A stretch of DNA of 64,000 nt from Candidatus Woesearchaeota archaeon. GTDB lineage: Archaea; Nanobdellota; Nanobdellia; Woesearchaeales; GW2011-AR4. How positions within the stretch are numbered: the first letter of the stretch is position 1; every line of letters begins with the position of its first letter. Below the pieces are notes generated by a model. That model was not told the DNA's origin. It did no database searches and saw only the letters and a program-made list of their open reading frames with translations. Made by a program: the position numbers and the translations under genes. The DNA is taken from NCBI GenBank assembly GCA_016185945.1, contig JACPMR010000012.1:90385-154384 (forward strand). Reading direction: 5' to 3'. This document shows, one piece after another, positions 52,015 to 62,078 of this stretch.

Positions 52015-52262
52015 TAAATTTGAAATTAAATGACTAGACTTTGAAGTAAACAATGCGAGAATTCAGCAATGATGGTGGATAGAGGTGACACTGCCTGCAA
52101 ATTTAAAATCAATAAAATTTTGGGAGTTGAAACTAATCAAACCAGAATTAAGTTTACTCAATATGAAGATAACCAACTCGTTTCATAATGATTAGAATGT
52201 AATGGTTATATTTAAACTTTTCTGTTATTACTTATAGATAATAATAAAATTAATTTTCCCTA
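52015..52262. other. Intergenic gap with no clear gene
   Basis: The region is A+T-rich. A short G+C-richer stretch (52050-52100) contains AATGATGG and TGAC motifs that fall short of a box C/D RNA. I see no open frame, tRNA or palindromic element here. Confidence 0.6.
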
Positions 52263-52379
52263 TCAACCTTTTTTTCCGTATATTCTTAAAATACAATCCG
52301 ATAAACTCTCTTCAGGTTTTTTCCAACTAAGTAGAATATTATAAGCTTCTTCCGTAAGTCTAATTTTTTTATTAGTCAT
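52263..52379 (-). CDS. 38-residue orphan antitoxin-like protein
   Basis: This small frame encodes MTNKKIRLTEEAYNILLSWK followed by KPEESLSDCILRIYGKKG, the pattern of small archaeal VapB-type antitoxins (I-x-L-x-E-E-A-Y-x-x-L, then S-x-S-D-x-I-x-R). No PIN-domain or other toxin follows on this strand, so it is solitary. It may be a relic of a toxin-antitoxin pair or still protect against a toxin elsewhere. Confidence 0.6.
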   Translation of the reverse strand: MTNKKIRLTEEAYNILLSWKKPEESLSDCILRIYGKKG

Positions 52380-52400
52380 AAATACATTATGCTAGTTAGT

Positions 52401-53009
52401 TTAAATAAATCTTTCTATTTCTCTCAAGGCATCAACCCTATAATCCCCTTTTACCTTATACCCAACCGTAACACACCCTGCCCTTTTGCCAGCAACCATG
52501 TCATTTTTTGTATCTCCGATAAGAATTGTGTTTTGTGGCTTTACTTTCAATTTTTTACAAGCTTTAAGAATCATGTCAGGAGCGGGCTTTCTTCTCTTCA
52601 CATCATCCATTGTAACTATAACATCAAAATATTTTTTGAGTTTGTAATGATTCAGTATAGTGTTCACGATAAACCTTGTGGAATTCGACAGCAATGCAGT
52701 TTTCAGCTTTCCTTGCTTTAATTTTCTCAAAACTTTGATTGCTTGCGGAAATAATTTTACTAAATTTTTTCTTCTTTTGAAATTTTCGTTATATTGAGGT
52801 TCCACTTCTCTTATTGTTTTGCCAATAAAATGCTTCTTCACATCATACTCTATCGGCGCACCAAAATCCTTTGTGAATTGTTTTTTTGTTAATTTCTTAA
52901 ACCCGAAATGTTTTAATGAATCGTTGAATACATTAAACCAAGCATCAAGAGAATCAACCAATACACCGTCTAAGTCAAACAATACTGCTTTAACTTCCTT
53001 TTTTCGCAC
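52401..53009 (-). CDS. HAD-superfamily phosphatase
   Basis: This 202-residue protein is a phosphoglycolate-phosphatase-like HAD enzyme: VLFDLDGVLVDSLDAWFNVF (motif I), LLSNSTRF (motif II), RKPAPDMI (motif III), ILIGDTKNDMVAGKRAG (motif IV). Cap type is the small helical one. Substrate unknown. Its start overlaps the end of bud32 by 20 bases, so it is co-transcribed with a tRNA-modification gene. Confidence 0.88.
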   Translation of the reverse strand: MRKKEVKAVLFDLDGVLVDSLDAWFNVFNDSLKHFGFKKLTKKQFTKDFGAPIEYDVKKHFIGKTIREVEPQYNENFKRRKNLVKLFPQAIKVLRKLKQGKLKTALLSNSTRFIVNTILNHYKLKKYFDVIVTMDDVKRRKPAPDMILKACKKLKVKPQNTILIGDTKNDMVAGKRAGCVTVGYKVKGDYRVDALREIERFI

Positions 53010-53601
53010 GATACCTTCCCCTTTTTTCTACAACTTCAAGCCGCTTTAAGGTTTCAAAGCTTTTTTTTGCTTCTTTTTTGTAAGCATCTAGAGCACATTT
53101 AAAGCATTCTTCCCAAATCTTGTAGTGTTTTGATTCAAGCCCTTCTTTCAAAAGGTGCAAATCAACTGCTTTGTCTTCTGCCTTATCCGAAAAAAATGAA
53201 AGTCCAAAATCAATAAAATAAATCTCTTTGTTTAAAATCATGTTTGATGTTGTTAAATCGCCGTGAATTATTGAGTTGTTATGTAAAATTGCGATTTTTC
53301 TTCCTATTTCGCCGCATAATTTTTTGTAGTCTGAATTCTCTAGAATATCTTTAACCAATTTTCCCTCAATCTTTTCGATTACAATATTTTCCTTATCATC
53401 ACTTTTTATAACTCTCGGCGCTGGAAATCCGATTCCTTCCAATTTTTGCAGCACTTTTGCCTCTCTTCTTGTCCTGAAGCCTCTTAACTTTTCGTCTATC
53501 TCCTTGATTCTGTAAGATTTTTTGAACCTGTTTTTTATGATTTTATCTTCTTCGAGAAATAATTTTGCCTCTGCTCCTTGTGCTATAAGTTTTTTTGGCA
53601 T
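52990..53601 (-). CDS. bud32: Kae1-associated kinase Bud32
   Basis: This 203-residue small atypical kinase/ATPase is part of the KEOPS complex that makes t6A37 on tRNAs. It has QGAEAKLFLEEDKIIKNRFK, the catalytic IIHGDLTTSNMIL (HGDLTxxN) and the metal-binding FIDFGLSFFSDKAEDKAVDL, with a basic C-terminal KRGRYRAKKGS. It is the free form, not fused to Kae1. Element E separates it from tRNA-Gln. Confidence 0.95.
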   Translation of the reverse strand: MPKKLIAQGAEAKLFLEEDKIIKNRFKKSYRIKEIDEKLRGFRTRREAKVLQKLEGIGFPAPRVIKSDDKENIVIEKIEGKLVKDILENSDYKKLCGEIGRKIAILHNNSIIHGDLTTSNMILNKEIYFIDFGLSFFSDKAEDKAVDLHLLKEGLESKHYKIWEECFKCALDAYKKEAKKSFETLKRLEVVEKRGRYRAKKGS

Positions 53602-53627
53602 TTTTTAATAAATTCAATAAAATATTT

Positions 53628-53796
53628 TTCAAACAACTTCGCTTCCCACTATCAGCAAGCATGATATGGGAACCCAGCTCAGGAACGTATCGCTGGCAGT
53701 CCCGATAAATTTGCGCCGAGGAGGAGCACAAAAAATGCTGCCTCCATACCTGAATGCCGAGGCGCAGTAACATGCGCCGCAGGCGGATTGGATTTT
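53628..53796 (-). repeat. Palindromic intergenic element, copy E
   Basis: On the minus strand it begins CAATCC, then CGCC-TGC-GGCG (module 1). Module 2 runs from GCGCCTCGGCATTCAG to TGCTCCTCCTCGGCGC, as in copies A and B. Module 3 is GAGCTGGGTTCCCATATC...GATAGTGGGAAGCGAA, as in copy B. It lies between tRNA-Gln and bud32 and is in the same orientation as both. No other feature is seen in the gap. Confidence 0.85.
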
Positions 53797-53824
53797 AATA
53801 TTAATTGCTTAATTAAATTTTTAA

Positions 53825-53928
53825 TAGCCCCGGGCAGATTCGAACTGCCGCCAGAGCCTCTCCCCAATAATGCCAGAGGGCCCTATCCTTTTGCGGCTTA
53901 ATATAAGGGACCGCTAGACGACGGGGCT
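53825..53928 (-). tRNA. tRNA-Gln(CTG), two apparent introns
   Basis: Acceptor AGCCCCG/CGGGGCT, discriminator A; T arm GGCAG-TTCGAAT-CTGCC; anticodon stem GGGCC/GGCTC. The region between the anticodon stem arms has 20 bases, so a 13-base intron (53860-53872) at 37/38 leaves CTCTGG+A, anticodon CTG. The D loop is also enlarged by ~19 bases around 53889-53911, with GCGG...CCGC flanking, like a non-canonical intron. The D stem closes as GTC(T)/GGAT. It is 28 bases after the S3Ae stop. Confidence 0.83.
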
Positions 53929-53956
53929 AATAAGAAAAAAGAATAATCAGCTATTT

Positions 53957-54586
53957 TTAAGTTTTTACTTCTTCTTGTTGTGCTGCTTCTATCCGTGCTT
54001 CCTTAATTTCCTGCGGCTTTTCCCTTGCCTCGATGCCGGCATATCTTATTTCGCATACTTTCAGCGGATAGATTTTGCTGAAGTTTTCCCTCATGGCAGC
54101 CTGCAGCTTGTGGGAAATCAAATCGCCGATTACCTCGTCGTACTTCATCTTCTTTATAGTTTTGGAAAGGAAAGCTGCAATGTTGTTTCTCATCTTTGCC
54201 GCAACAGAGCCCTTGACATCGGCTTTTGTGATAACCAATGGCTTAACTCTTAAGAGAATGTTGTCGGCTGTTTCGCAAGTAAAAGCTACATCCATCTTCT
54301 CGCTGTTGCGCCTGACAAACCTTTTCACGGAAGAAGGGATGATTTCATATCCTATTATGCTGGTTTTTGCTTTGTCGCCCTCAACTTCTGTAACCTTGAA
54401 ATGGATGTTGACATTCTGCCTTTTGCTGTCGTTTGTAAGGTTCATCAAGCTGTGGCTTAGTGTCTTTCCCAGCATCTGGCCCGGCTCGTACACAAGAGTC
54501 TCGCCTATAACAACGTTGTTGAACTGATTCGGCGCAATGATTGGGTACCATTGCTTTTTCTTTAATTTTGCAACCTGCTCTGCCAT
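53957..54586 (-). CDS. rps3ae: 30S ribosomal protein S3Ae (eS1)
   Basis: This 209-residue archaeal/eukaryotic small-subunit protein matches the family: KKKQWYPIIAPNQFNNVVIG, GETLVYEPGQMLGKTLSHSL, TCETADNILLRVKPLVITKA and KIYPLKVCEIRYAGIEA. TATA (CCTTTATAAACC, minus, near 54620) is ~30 bases before the ATG. tRNA-Gln follows and might be on the same primary transcript. Confidence 0.96.
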   Translation of the reverse strand: MAEQVAKLKKKQWYPIIAPNQFNNVVIGETLVYEPGQMLGKTLSHSLMNLTNDSKRQNVNIHFKVTEVEGDKAKTSIIGYEIIPSSVKRFVRRNSEKMDVAFTCETADNILLRVKPLVITKADVKGSVAAKMRNNIAAFLSKTIKKMKYDEVIGDLISHKLQAAMRENFSKIYPLKVCEIRYAGIEAREKPQEIKEARIEAAQQEEVKT

Positions 54587-54695
54587 TTTAATTTCAGTTT
54601 ATGGAATTTTGGAAGGTTTATAAAGGTTGTGTAATACTCCAGTAAAATCCCGTAAGTAGGTAATTTTATAAAGTGAAATTATTTTTTAGTGGTAA

Positions 54696-54989
54696 ATGAA
54701 GCCCCAGAATACCATAGATGTTATTGTAGTACTAAGAGTTTTAGATGAACCAGAAGTACAACTATTAAAAGATAAACTTAGGGAGTCAGAAGATGCTAGA
54801 ATAGCTAGAATATTAAGACTTCTTGGCGGTGTAGTTGATCCCGTACATACTACATTCACAGATGGAACACAAATCATGCTTGATAGGCAACTAGCAAATC
54901 CGCACAAAGTTCTTGAGTTTGTAAGGAAAAATTATGGGGAGGGGTACTTACTTAAAGGCATCGTCACTGATTATAATAACCCATATTAA
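54696..54989 (+). CDS. Small hypothetical protein
   Basis: This 97-residue alpha/beta protein is not recognised. It begins MKPQNTIDVIVVLRVLDEPE, with a beta strand followed by a helix, and ends GEGYLLKGIVTDYNNPY. A TATA (AATTTTATAAAG) is ~30 bases before the ATG. It is convergent with gyrB. Confidence 0.55.
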   Translation: MKPQNTIDVIVVLRVLDEPEVQLLKDKLRESEDARIARILRLLGGVVDPVHTTFTDGTQIMLDRQLANPHKVLEFVRKNYGEGYLLKGIVTDYNNPY

Positions 54990-55000
54990 AATACAACTTC

Positions 55001-56947
<1,947 letters not shown>

Positions 56948-56972
56948 TTATTTGTTATTTTATTTTTATTAT

Positions 56973-57121
56973 TTCAATCCGTTGCCTTCGGCAACAATAT
57001 TTACTGCTCGGCAAAAATTGTCTGCCACTAATTTTTGCCTCGCCTATGTATGCACTAACAAAATCAAAAGCTGGTCTCCTTCTTCACCATGCTGAAAAAG
57101 GACGCTCTCGTAATGGTTGAT
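56973..57121 (+). repeat. Palindromic intergenic element, copy I
   Basis: Starts TTTCAATCC and ends GGTTGA. Module 1 is GTTGCC-TTC-GGCAAC. Module 2 is CTGCTCGGCAAAAATT (57005-57019 onward) and AATTTTTGCCTCGCCTAT, a perfect 10-bp stem. Module 3 is AAGCTGGTCTCCTTCTTCACC...AAAGGACGCTCTC, as in G and H. It is antisense to gyrB. Beyond it, 57122-57334 is A+T-rich, with TTATCG-T-CGATAA near 57217 and GTGAAA...TTTCAC near 57312, and no gene. Confidence 0.85.
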
Positions 57122-57334
57122 TTTATTATTGTAATTTTTATTTAGACAACTTAAAAATAAATTTTAGTTTTATGTCTAAATTCTGAATGTTTTGAAATTG
57201 TTAAAACCACAATCTTATCGTCGATAAAATGAGTCCCAAAACCAATATTTTAAGAATCCTTAACTATATATATCTTTCGGTTTCAGAATGGCTTTATAGG
57301 GGTTAAAAAGGTGAAATTTAGGGGTTTCACAGAT

Positions 57335-57628
57335 TCACTCAAACAATCTTTCAATTCCCAACGCCCTAGAAACTGCTTTGAAGTCCTCTTTTGTCTTTAA
57401 AGAGAATTGCGTGACAAAAGGCCCTGTGAAGTCTTTTATTATTGTTATGCTTTGTGGCACTCCCATAAATTTTGCTGAGCTCTCAATCACAATATATCCT
57501 TTCTCCAGCAATTCATTTATCATCCTCTCAACCAAAACGGGAACTTCGTTAATAGCCCTTGGAATATCATGAAATCCTTTTGGATTCAAGGCATTCAAAT
57601 TTAAATCAAATTGTTGGTGTATCTTCAT
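57335..57628 (-). CDS. Small conserved-looking hypothetical protein
   Basis: This 97-residue protein starts MKIHQQFDLNLNALNPKGFH and is alpha/beta with no signal or membrane segment. I do not recognise the family. It is the last of three small genes in tight order (gap nine bases from the zinc-ribbon gene), all on one strand, so the three are probably one operon. A short hairpin (GTGAAA...TTTCAC, near 57312) follows its stop. Confidence 0.65.
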   Translation of the reverse strand: MKIHQQFDLNLNALNPKGFHDIPRAINEVPVLVERMINELLEKGYIVIESSAKFMGVPQSITIIKDFTGPFVTQFSLKTKEDFKAVSRALGIERLFE

Positions 57629-57637
57629 TTACATCAA

Positions 57638-57781
57638 CTAATGATTGTCCAGATAGGTATATTTCTCCTCTCTTTCGGCACTGCCTTCCAACAGCCTTTC
57701 ACAATCTCTGCACATGTAAGGGTCGCTGAAAGCGCTCTTCATAATCATTGTACCGCAGTTCATGCATATGTGTCTTCTCAT
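57638..57781 (-). CDS. 47-residue zinc-ribbon protein
   Basis: The peptide MRRHICMNCGTMIMKSAFSD then PYMCRDCERLLEGSAERE has two CxxC pairs that would bind zinc, followed by a short charged tail. Single-ribbon proteins of this size are common in archaea and often bind RNA polymerase or ribosome components, but the role here is unknown. It is nine bases before the 97-residue gene and 12 bases after the acidic small gene. Confidence 0.7.
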   Translation of the reverse strand: MRRHICMNCGTMIMKSAFSDPYMCRDCERLLEGSAEREEKYTYLDNH

Positions 57782-57793
57782 TTTTCATCCCTT

Positions 57794-57940
57794 TTAAACA
57801 GCATCCTCGTAACCTGCCAAAAACGCTTCTTCGATTGGGGTGAGCTCATCATCTTCAAGCAATGACTCTCGGACATCTTTTGCATACACATCTATATCGT
57901 CGTCGCTATTTTCATCATCGCTGTATTTTCTTCTTAGCAT
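57794..57940 (-). CDS. 48-residue acidic protein
   Basis: The peptide MLRRKYSDDENSDDDIDVYA then KDVRESLLEDDELTPIEEAF and LAGYEDAV is very acidic. The frame extends 37 codons upstream through membrane-like residues, but the Shine-Dalgarno GGGGTG lies just before this ATG and a TATA (TTATTTATACC, minus, ~57975) is upstream, so the short form is chosen. It heads a three-gene operon of small proteins. No family is recognised. Confidence 0.7.
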   Translation of the reverse strand: MLRRKYSDDENSDDDIDVYAKDVRESLLEDDELTPIEEAFLAGYEDAV

Positions 57941-58121
57941 ACTATCACCCCGCACTAAATTTGTAATTTGGAACGTGGTATAAATAATTAATCTATATAA
58001 CATATATGATATATAAAAAGCAATCTGGATATATACTATAATATATATCACAATATCTATAATTTGCTATAATCATCTTTATATATGCCCTGAAACCACG
58101 TCAAGCAAATTAACAAAGAGG

Positions 58122-59126
58122 GTGGTTAAAATTGATGTCAGGAAACTCATAAGCTTCGGCAAGGGCTCTTATATTATATCTATGCCTAAAAGCTGGATTG
58201 AAAAAAATAATCTAAAAAAGGGAGATTTGATTTCTGTAAATGATGGGGGATTTGAGCTTACGCTAAGCGCAAGCCAGCACGAAGAAAAGCAAGACGCCAA
58301 GGAAATAAACATTGAAGCCAAATCTAAGGATCTTGAGCTGCTTAAGGTTGAGATTGTATCTTCTTACTTAAACGGCTACGACACGATAAACATTCTCTTT
58401 GACAGCGACAACAAAGAGTCCCCAAAAATAAAGGACATAATAAGGAACCTTTCCGGATTGGAGATAATGGAACAAACCTCCACAAGGATTGTTGCAAAGA
58501 ATTTGATTAACATAAACGAAATTTCCATCAGCAACATCATAAGGAGAATGGACATAATAACAAGAGCAATGATTGAGGATGCAATTTTATGCTCCCGCGG
58601 GCAATGCACTTATGACAGCATTCACAGCAGGGACATTGACGTGAACAGGCTTTTTTTCCTCGGCTGCAGGGTAATGAAAAATGCAATGGCAAATCCCCGC
58701 ATTGCGAAATCACTCGGCACAGACTCGTGGAAAATGCATTCTGACACGCTTGTAATCTTGAGGCTTGAGAAGATAGCGGACAGGCAGAAAAGAATTGCAA
58801 GATATTTGTTTAATGCAAACTTAGACAGGGCAACTCTTGCAGAGCTCGATAAAGTGCATACAGACATAAGCGAAGCTTACAACGAAGTAATGAAGGCATA
58901 CTACAACCATGATAAGCAGATTGCCCTGCAGATTGAAATAACAAACAAGGAGAGAACCGCTGCATGCGACAAAATTCTGGAAAGATACACGCATGCTCAT
59001 GCTACTTCAAAGGGCAAAAAGACATCAAACTCAAATCTAGTTATAATAGCCAAAATAATCGAAAATCTCAAGGCAACAGCAGCAGAGATAAGGAATATAG
59101 CAAGGACTGTGCTTTGTTATGAGTGA
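58122..59126 (+). CDS. PhoU-like phosphate regulator with AbrB-type domain
   Basis: This 334-residue protein has an N-terminal SpoVT/AbrB swapped-hairpin domain (RKLISFGKGSYIISMPKSWI, then KKGDLISV), a charged linker, and a C-terminal helical PhoU domain of two three-helix repeats (HSDTLVILRLEKIADRQKRI, SEAYNEVMKAYYNHDKQ). Such archaeal PhoU-AbrB proteins regulate phosphate uptake, with metal-binding PhoU helices. The start is GTG, after AAAGAGG; TATA TCTTTATATATG lies ~40 bases upstream. No phosphate transporter genes are in the window. Confidence 0.88.
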   Translation: MVKIDVRKLISFGKGSYIISMPKSWIEKNNLKKGDLISVNDGGFELTLSASQHEEKQDAKEINIEAKSKDLELLKVEIVSSYLNGYDTINILFDSDNKESPKIKDIIRNLSGLEIMEQTSTRIVAKNLININEISISNIIRRMDIITRAMIEDAILCSRGQCTYDSIHSRDIDVNRLFFLGCRVMKNAMANPRIAKSLGTDSWKMHSDTLVILRLEKIADRQKRIARYLFNANLDRATLAELDKVHTDISEAYNEVMKAYYNHDKQIALQIEITNKERTAACDKILERYTHAHATSKGKKTSNSNLVIIAKIIENLKATAAEIRNIARTVLCYE

Positions 59127-60230
59127 CTAATACCCCTCAAACACAATCTTCTTATTATTTTTTTCTAATACTGTAATTGTTTTATTGCTTTTCTTGACTT
59201 CTCCAACAACATCGGCATCTTTAGCAATATCAAGAATATCATCAACATTTTCTTCATCGCAAACCGCAAAAAAGCCCATTCCCATGTTGAAAGTGCTGTA
59301 CATCTGCTCGTCGCTGAAGCCAGATTCTTTCTGCATCAAATCAAAAATTGGCTGCGGCTTTAATGGATTGTTTATCCTGAATTCAACACTTTCTTTTATT
59401 CTGTTAAAATTTTTCAAACCATAGCCAGTATTATTTACTCCAACAACATTAAGATTTTTTGATATTTTTGCCATTGTTTGAATGTATATTTTTGTTGGTT
59501 CCAATAGAATCTTACCTATTGTAGAGCCGCCAAACCTGTCGTCTAACGAGAATTTTCCTCTGTATCTTTTTTTGAACTCTGCTCTTGTTTCAAAGTCACC
59601 TTTCAATAAGTTCAGTCTTAAATCTGTATAGCCGTTTGAATGTGTTCCAGAACTTCTTAATGCAATAATCTTTTGCCCTGGCTTTACTTTTTGCCTGTTG
59701 AATTTGTTTTTTTCAATAAAACCAATCATTGAACCAACAAGTTCTATTCCATAACCAGTTTTAGGAGAACTCAATAGCTCATCGACAGAGGCAGTTTCAC
59801 CTTTGCCAAAGTTCATTCTTATTGAATTTCTTAAAATGCCCGAGGCATTGCATTGCTCCAAGCCCTTTGACATCCCTTTAACTATCTCTCCCGTTATTGC
59901 CTTTTCCTGTATCTGAGACTGGCAAGAAATACAATCCATAAATAAAAACGGACTTATCGCTCCTAAAGTTGCTAAATCATTTGCAGACATTGCCACACAA
60001 TCAATACCAATTGTATCATATTTTTCCATTGCCTCGGCAATAATAACTTTTGTACCAACACTATCAATTGCAGTCGCAATATAATGCTTGGGAAAAACCT
60101 TGTTGTTTTCAAATAGCTCCGCAAACATTCCTTTGCTTTCTCCAACAATGTCTTTTTTCAAAGAACTAGGAATGGATTTTTTTATTGCATCAACTGCTTT
60201 TGATTCACGAATTTGGTAGCTGGGTCTCAT
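59127..60230 (-). CDS. purM: AIR synthetase (phosphoribosylformylglycinamidine cyclo-ligase)
   Basis: This 367-residue enzyme closes the imidazole ring in purine synthesis. The core motifs include AIDSVGTKVIIAEAM, TIGIDCVAMSANDLATLGAI, and GQKIIALRSSGTHSNGYTDL. A 14-residue longer frame is open, but TATA (CCTTTATAAACC, minus, ~60257) lies ~27 bases before the Met of MRPSYQIRESKAVDAI, so that start is chosen. It is convergent with the PhoU-like gene (stop codons adjacent) and divergent from the next gene. No other pur gene is nearby. Confidence 0.93.
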   Translation of the reverse strand: MRPSYQIRESKAVDAIKKSIPSSLKKDIVGESKGMFAELFENNKVFPKHYIATAIDSVGTKVIIAEAMEKYDTIGIDCVAMSANDLATLGAISPFLFMDCISCQSQIQEKAITGEIVKGMSKGLEQCNASGILRNSIRMNFGKGETASVDELLSSPKTGYGIELVGSMIGFIEKNKFNRQKVKPGQKIIALRSSGTHSNGYTDLRLNLLKGDFETRAEFKKRYRGKFSLDDRFGGSTIGKILLEPTKIYIQTMAKISKNLNVVGVNNTGYGLKNFNRIKESVEFRINNPLKPQPIFDLMQKESGFSDEQMYSTFNMGMGFFAVCDEENVDDILDIAKDADVVGEVKKSNKTITVLEKNNKKIVFEGY

Positions 60231-60331
60231 AGAGTAGGAGTTAAAAATGGGGTTTATAAAGGTTTTCCGCAAAATGGAGTTACTACTTTTAAATCGGTAA
60301 TTTTAAAAGCAAATATATAATATCGTGCTGT

Positions 60332-61099
60332 ATGGACTTGGATAAGATATGTGGGGGCAAAACAGAAGTAAAAACTAAATTTGGTAATTTTAAGCTTGAA
60401 TATACTACAGCAACAAGAACTGTTAAGCTTTCTGTAGGAAATATAGTTTTAAATTACAGTAATAAGAGATATTACAGAAGAGCAAGTGTAAGTGAACTAA
60501 ATGCTGCAGTTAGAGGTCATGATAGTTTTTTTGATGCATTGTTGAGTTATAAAACAAGATTGGTTGGTACAGATGGCAGATTACGAAATAGAATAAATGT
60601 ACTATACGAAGAAATACGTAGATTATCAGAAAATAACCCGCAGCCGAGGAAAGCAGGACAACTTTTTCTTGGACTATCTTCCTTACGAATGTGGCTTGGG
60701 AATATCCTTAATCCCCCATATACCCAAAAAGATTTTCCAGACTTAACTGGCGAACTTGAAAGAATGAAGACTGAAGGAGAAACAATACGGTATTGTGAAA
60801 ATGCAATAATGTACGGACATAATATGTTCAAAAAATTTAGGGAGAAAACCCCTTATCCTCGCACACGAAAGAAAAGAACCCCGTATGTAATAACAAAAGA
60901 AAAAAACCAAATATGCAGAAGAACAGAAATGCTTGGACTGGTTGAAGTAACTGAAAGGATACTTCATTTAATGCCTAGCATAAAATCAGTGATTAATGCA
61001 CGAATATTACAATTAGAAGAATACACAAGATTAAGAAACGGCTATCTCACATTAAAAAGCACAACAGATTCTGGCGCAGCGCAAGTTTATCAAACCTAA
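60332..61099 (+). CDS. Hypothetical protein
   Basis: This 255-residue protein is basic and largely helical in its middle and C-terminal parts (KTRLVGTDGRLRNRINVLYE, REKTPYPRTRKKRTPYVITK). No family, signal or membrane segment is recognised; the basic stretches suggest nucleic-acid binding. A TATA-like CAAATATATAATATC lies ~20 bases before the ATG. It is convergent with fabI and divergent from purM. Confidence 0.6.
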   Translation: MDLDKICGGKTEVKTKFGNFKLEYTTATRTVKLSVGNIVLNYSNKRYYRRASVSELNAAVRGHDSFFDALLSYKTRLVGTDGRLRNRINVLYEEIRRLSENNPQPRKAGQLFLGLSSLRMWLGNILNPPYTQKDFPDLTGELERMKTEGETIRYCENAIMYGHNMFKKFREKTPYPRTRKKRTPYVITKEKNQICRRTEMLGLVEVTERILHLMPSIKSVINARILQLEEYTRLRNGYLTLKSTTDSGAAQVYQT

Positions 61100-61136
61100 A
61101 AATAGGTATGTTATTTTACTTGGATATATTAATTTA

Positions 61137-61910
61137 TCAAATCCCCATCACACTATACCCAGCATCAACATAAATAACCTGCCCTGTTATTGCCTTTGAC
61201 AAGTCGCTGCAGAGGAATAATGCGCAGTCAGCCACTTCATCTGCTGTTATGTTTCTCTTCAATGGCGCTTTTGCAACATAGTTAAGCAGCATCTCTGGGA
61301 AGTTTGCAATGCCCGATGCAGCTAAAGTAGCAATTGGCCCTGCAGAGATTGCATTAACCCTAATCTGCTTTTCTCCCAAATCAACTGCCAAATATCTCAC
61401 GCATGCTTCCAAGGCTGCTTTTGCAACACCCATTATGTTATAGCCAGGCACTGCCTTTTCGCTTCCTAAATAAGTCATTGCAATTATAGAGCCATTGTTG
61501 CTCAGCATTGGCATAGCCCTTCTTGTTAATTCAATCAAAGAATAAGCGCTTACCTCATGAGCCACTTGATAGCCCCTTTTGTCAACATTCATGAACTTGC
61601 CTTGCAAATGCTCTTTCTTTGCAAATGCAATGCTATGTATTAGAAAGTCTACATTCCCAAATTCTTCCTGAACTTTCTTGAAGAATGACTCCATCGAAGC
61701 GTCGTCAACAACATCGCATTTTCCATAAACCGGGTTGTTTAATTCCTTCATCAAAGGAAGGAATAATGGCTCAACCCTTTCTTGGTATCCTGCTGCTATC
61801 CTGCAGCCTGCATCATTTAATCTTTTTGCAATGTGCCATGCAATGCTCTTGTCATTTGCAATGCCAAAAACAAGCGCTTTTTTTCCTTTCAAATTGATTG
61901 TGACTGACAT
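61137..61910 (-). CDS. fabI: Enoyl-[acyl-carrier-protein] reductase FabI
   Basis: This 257-residue SDR enzyme matches bacterial FabI, which reduces enoyl-ACP with NADH in fatty-acid elongation. It has KKALVFGIANDKSIAWHIAK, the DFLIHSIAFAKKEHL strand, catalytic Tyr and Lys in PGYNIMGVAKAALEACVRYL, and ISAGPIATLAASGI. An extended 56-residue N-terminus is open but not family-like; a TATA (AATTTATATTTT, minus, ~61926-61936) lies ~21 bases before this Met. No other fatty-acid genes are seen; transfer from bacteria is likely. Confidence 0.9.
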   Translation of the reverse strand: MSVTINLKGKKALVFGIANDKSIAWHIAKRLNDAGCRIAAGYQERVEPLFLPLMKELNNPVYGKCDVVDDASMESFFKKVQEEFGNVDFLIHSIAFAKKEHLQGKFMNVDKRGYQVAHEVSAYSLIELTRRAMPMLSNNGSIIAMTYLGSEKAVPGYNIMGVAKAALEACVRYLAVDLGEKQIRVNAISAGPIATLAASGIANFPEMLLNYVAKAPLKRNITADEVADCALFLCSDLSKAITGQVIYVDAGYSVMGI

Positions 61911-62078
61911 TTCTTTTGGTCTCCAAAATATAAATTTTTTAAGATTACGCCGAAAAAATAACTTCGCTTTATAAAGTTTGCTGAGAAGCCATAGTTTAAA
62001 GGGTAGTCTCTTCATTTTTATAGGGCATTTGTCCTGCAAATAAAAAGATTTATAATTTAGATATGTAATAAAAGACAT

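Noticed and set aside
52050..52110. Box C/D small RNA
   Set aside because: The C-box-like AATGATGG is imperfect and no CTGA D box follows at the right distance on either strand.
53543..53867. Minus-strand open frames through element E and tRNA-Gln
   Set aside because: They are translations of the repeat and tRNA, not conserved coding sequence.
61911..62078. 56-residue N-terminal extension of FabI
   Set aside because: It is basic, unlike FabI, and a TATA box lies just before the internal Met that starts the family-conserved part.
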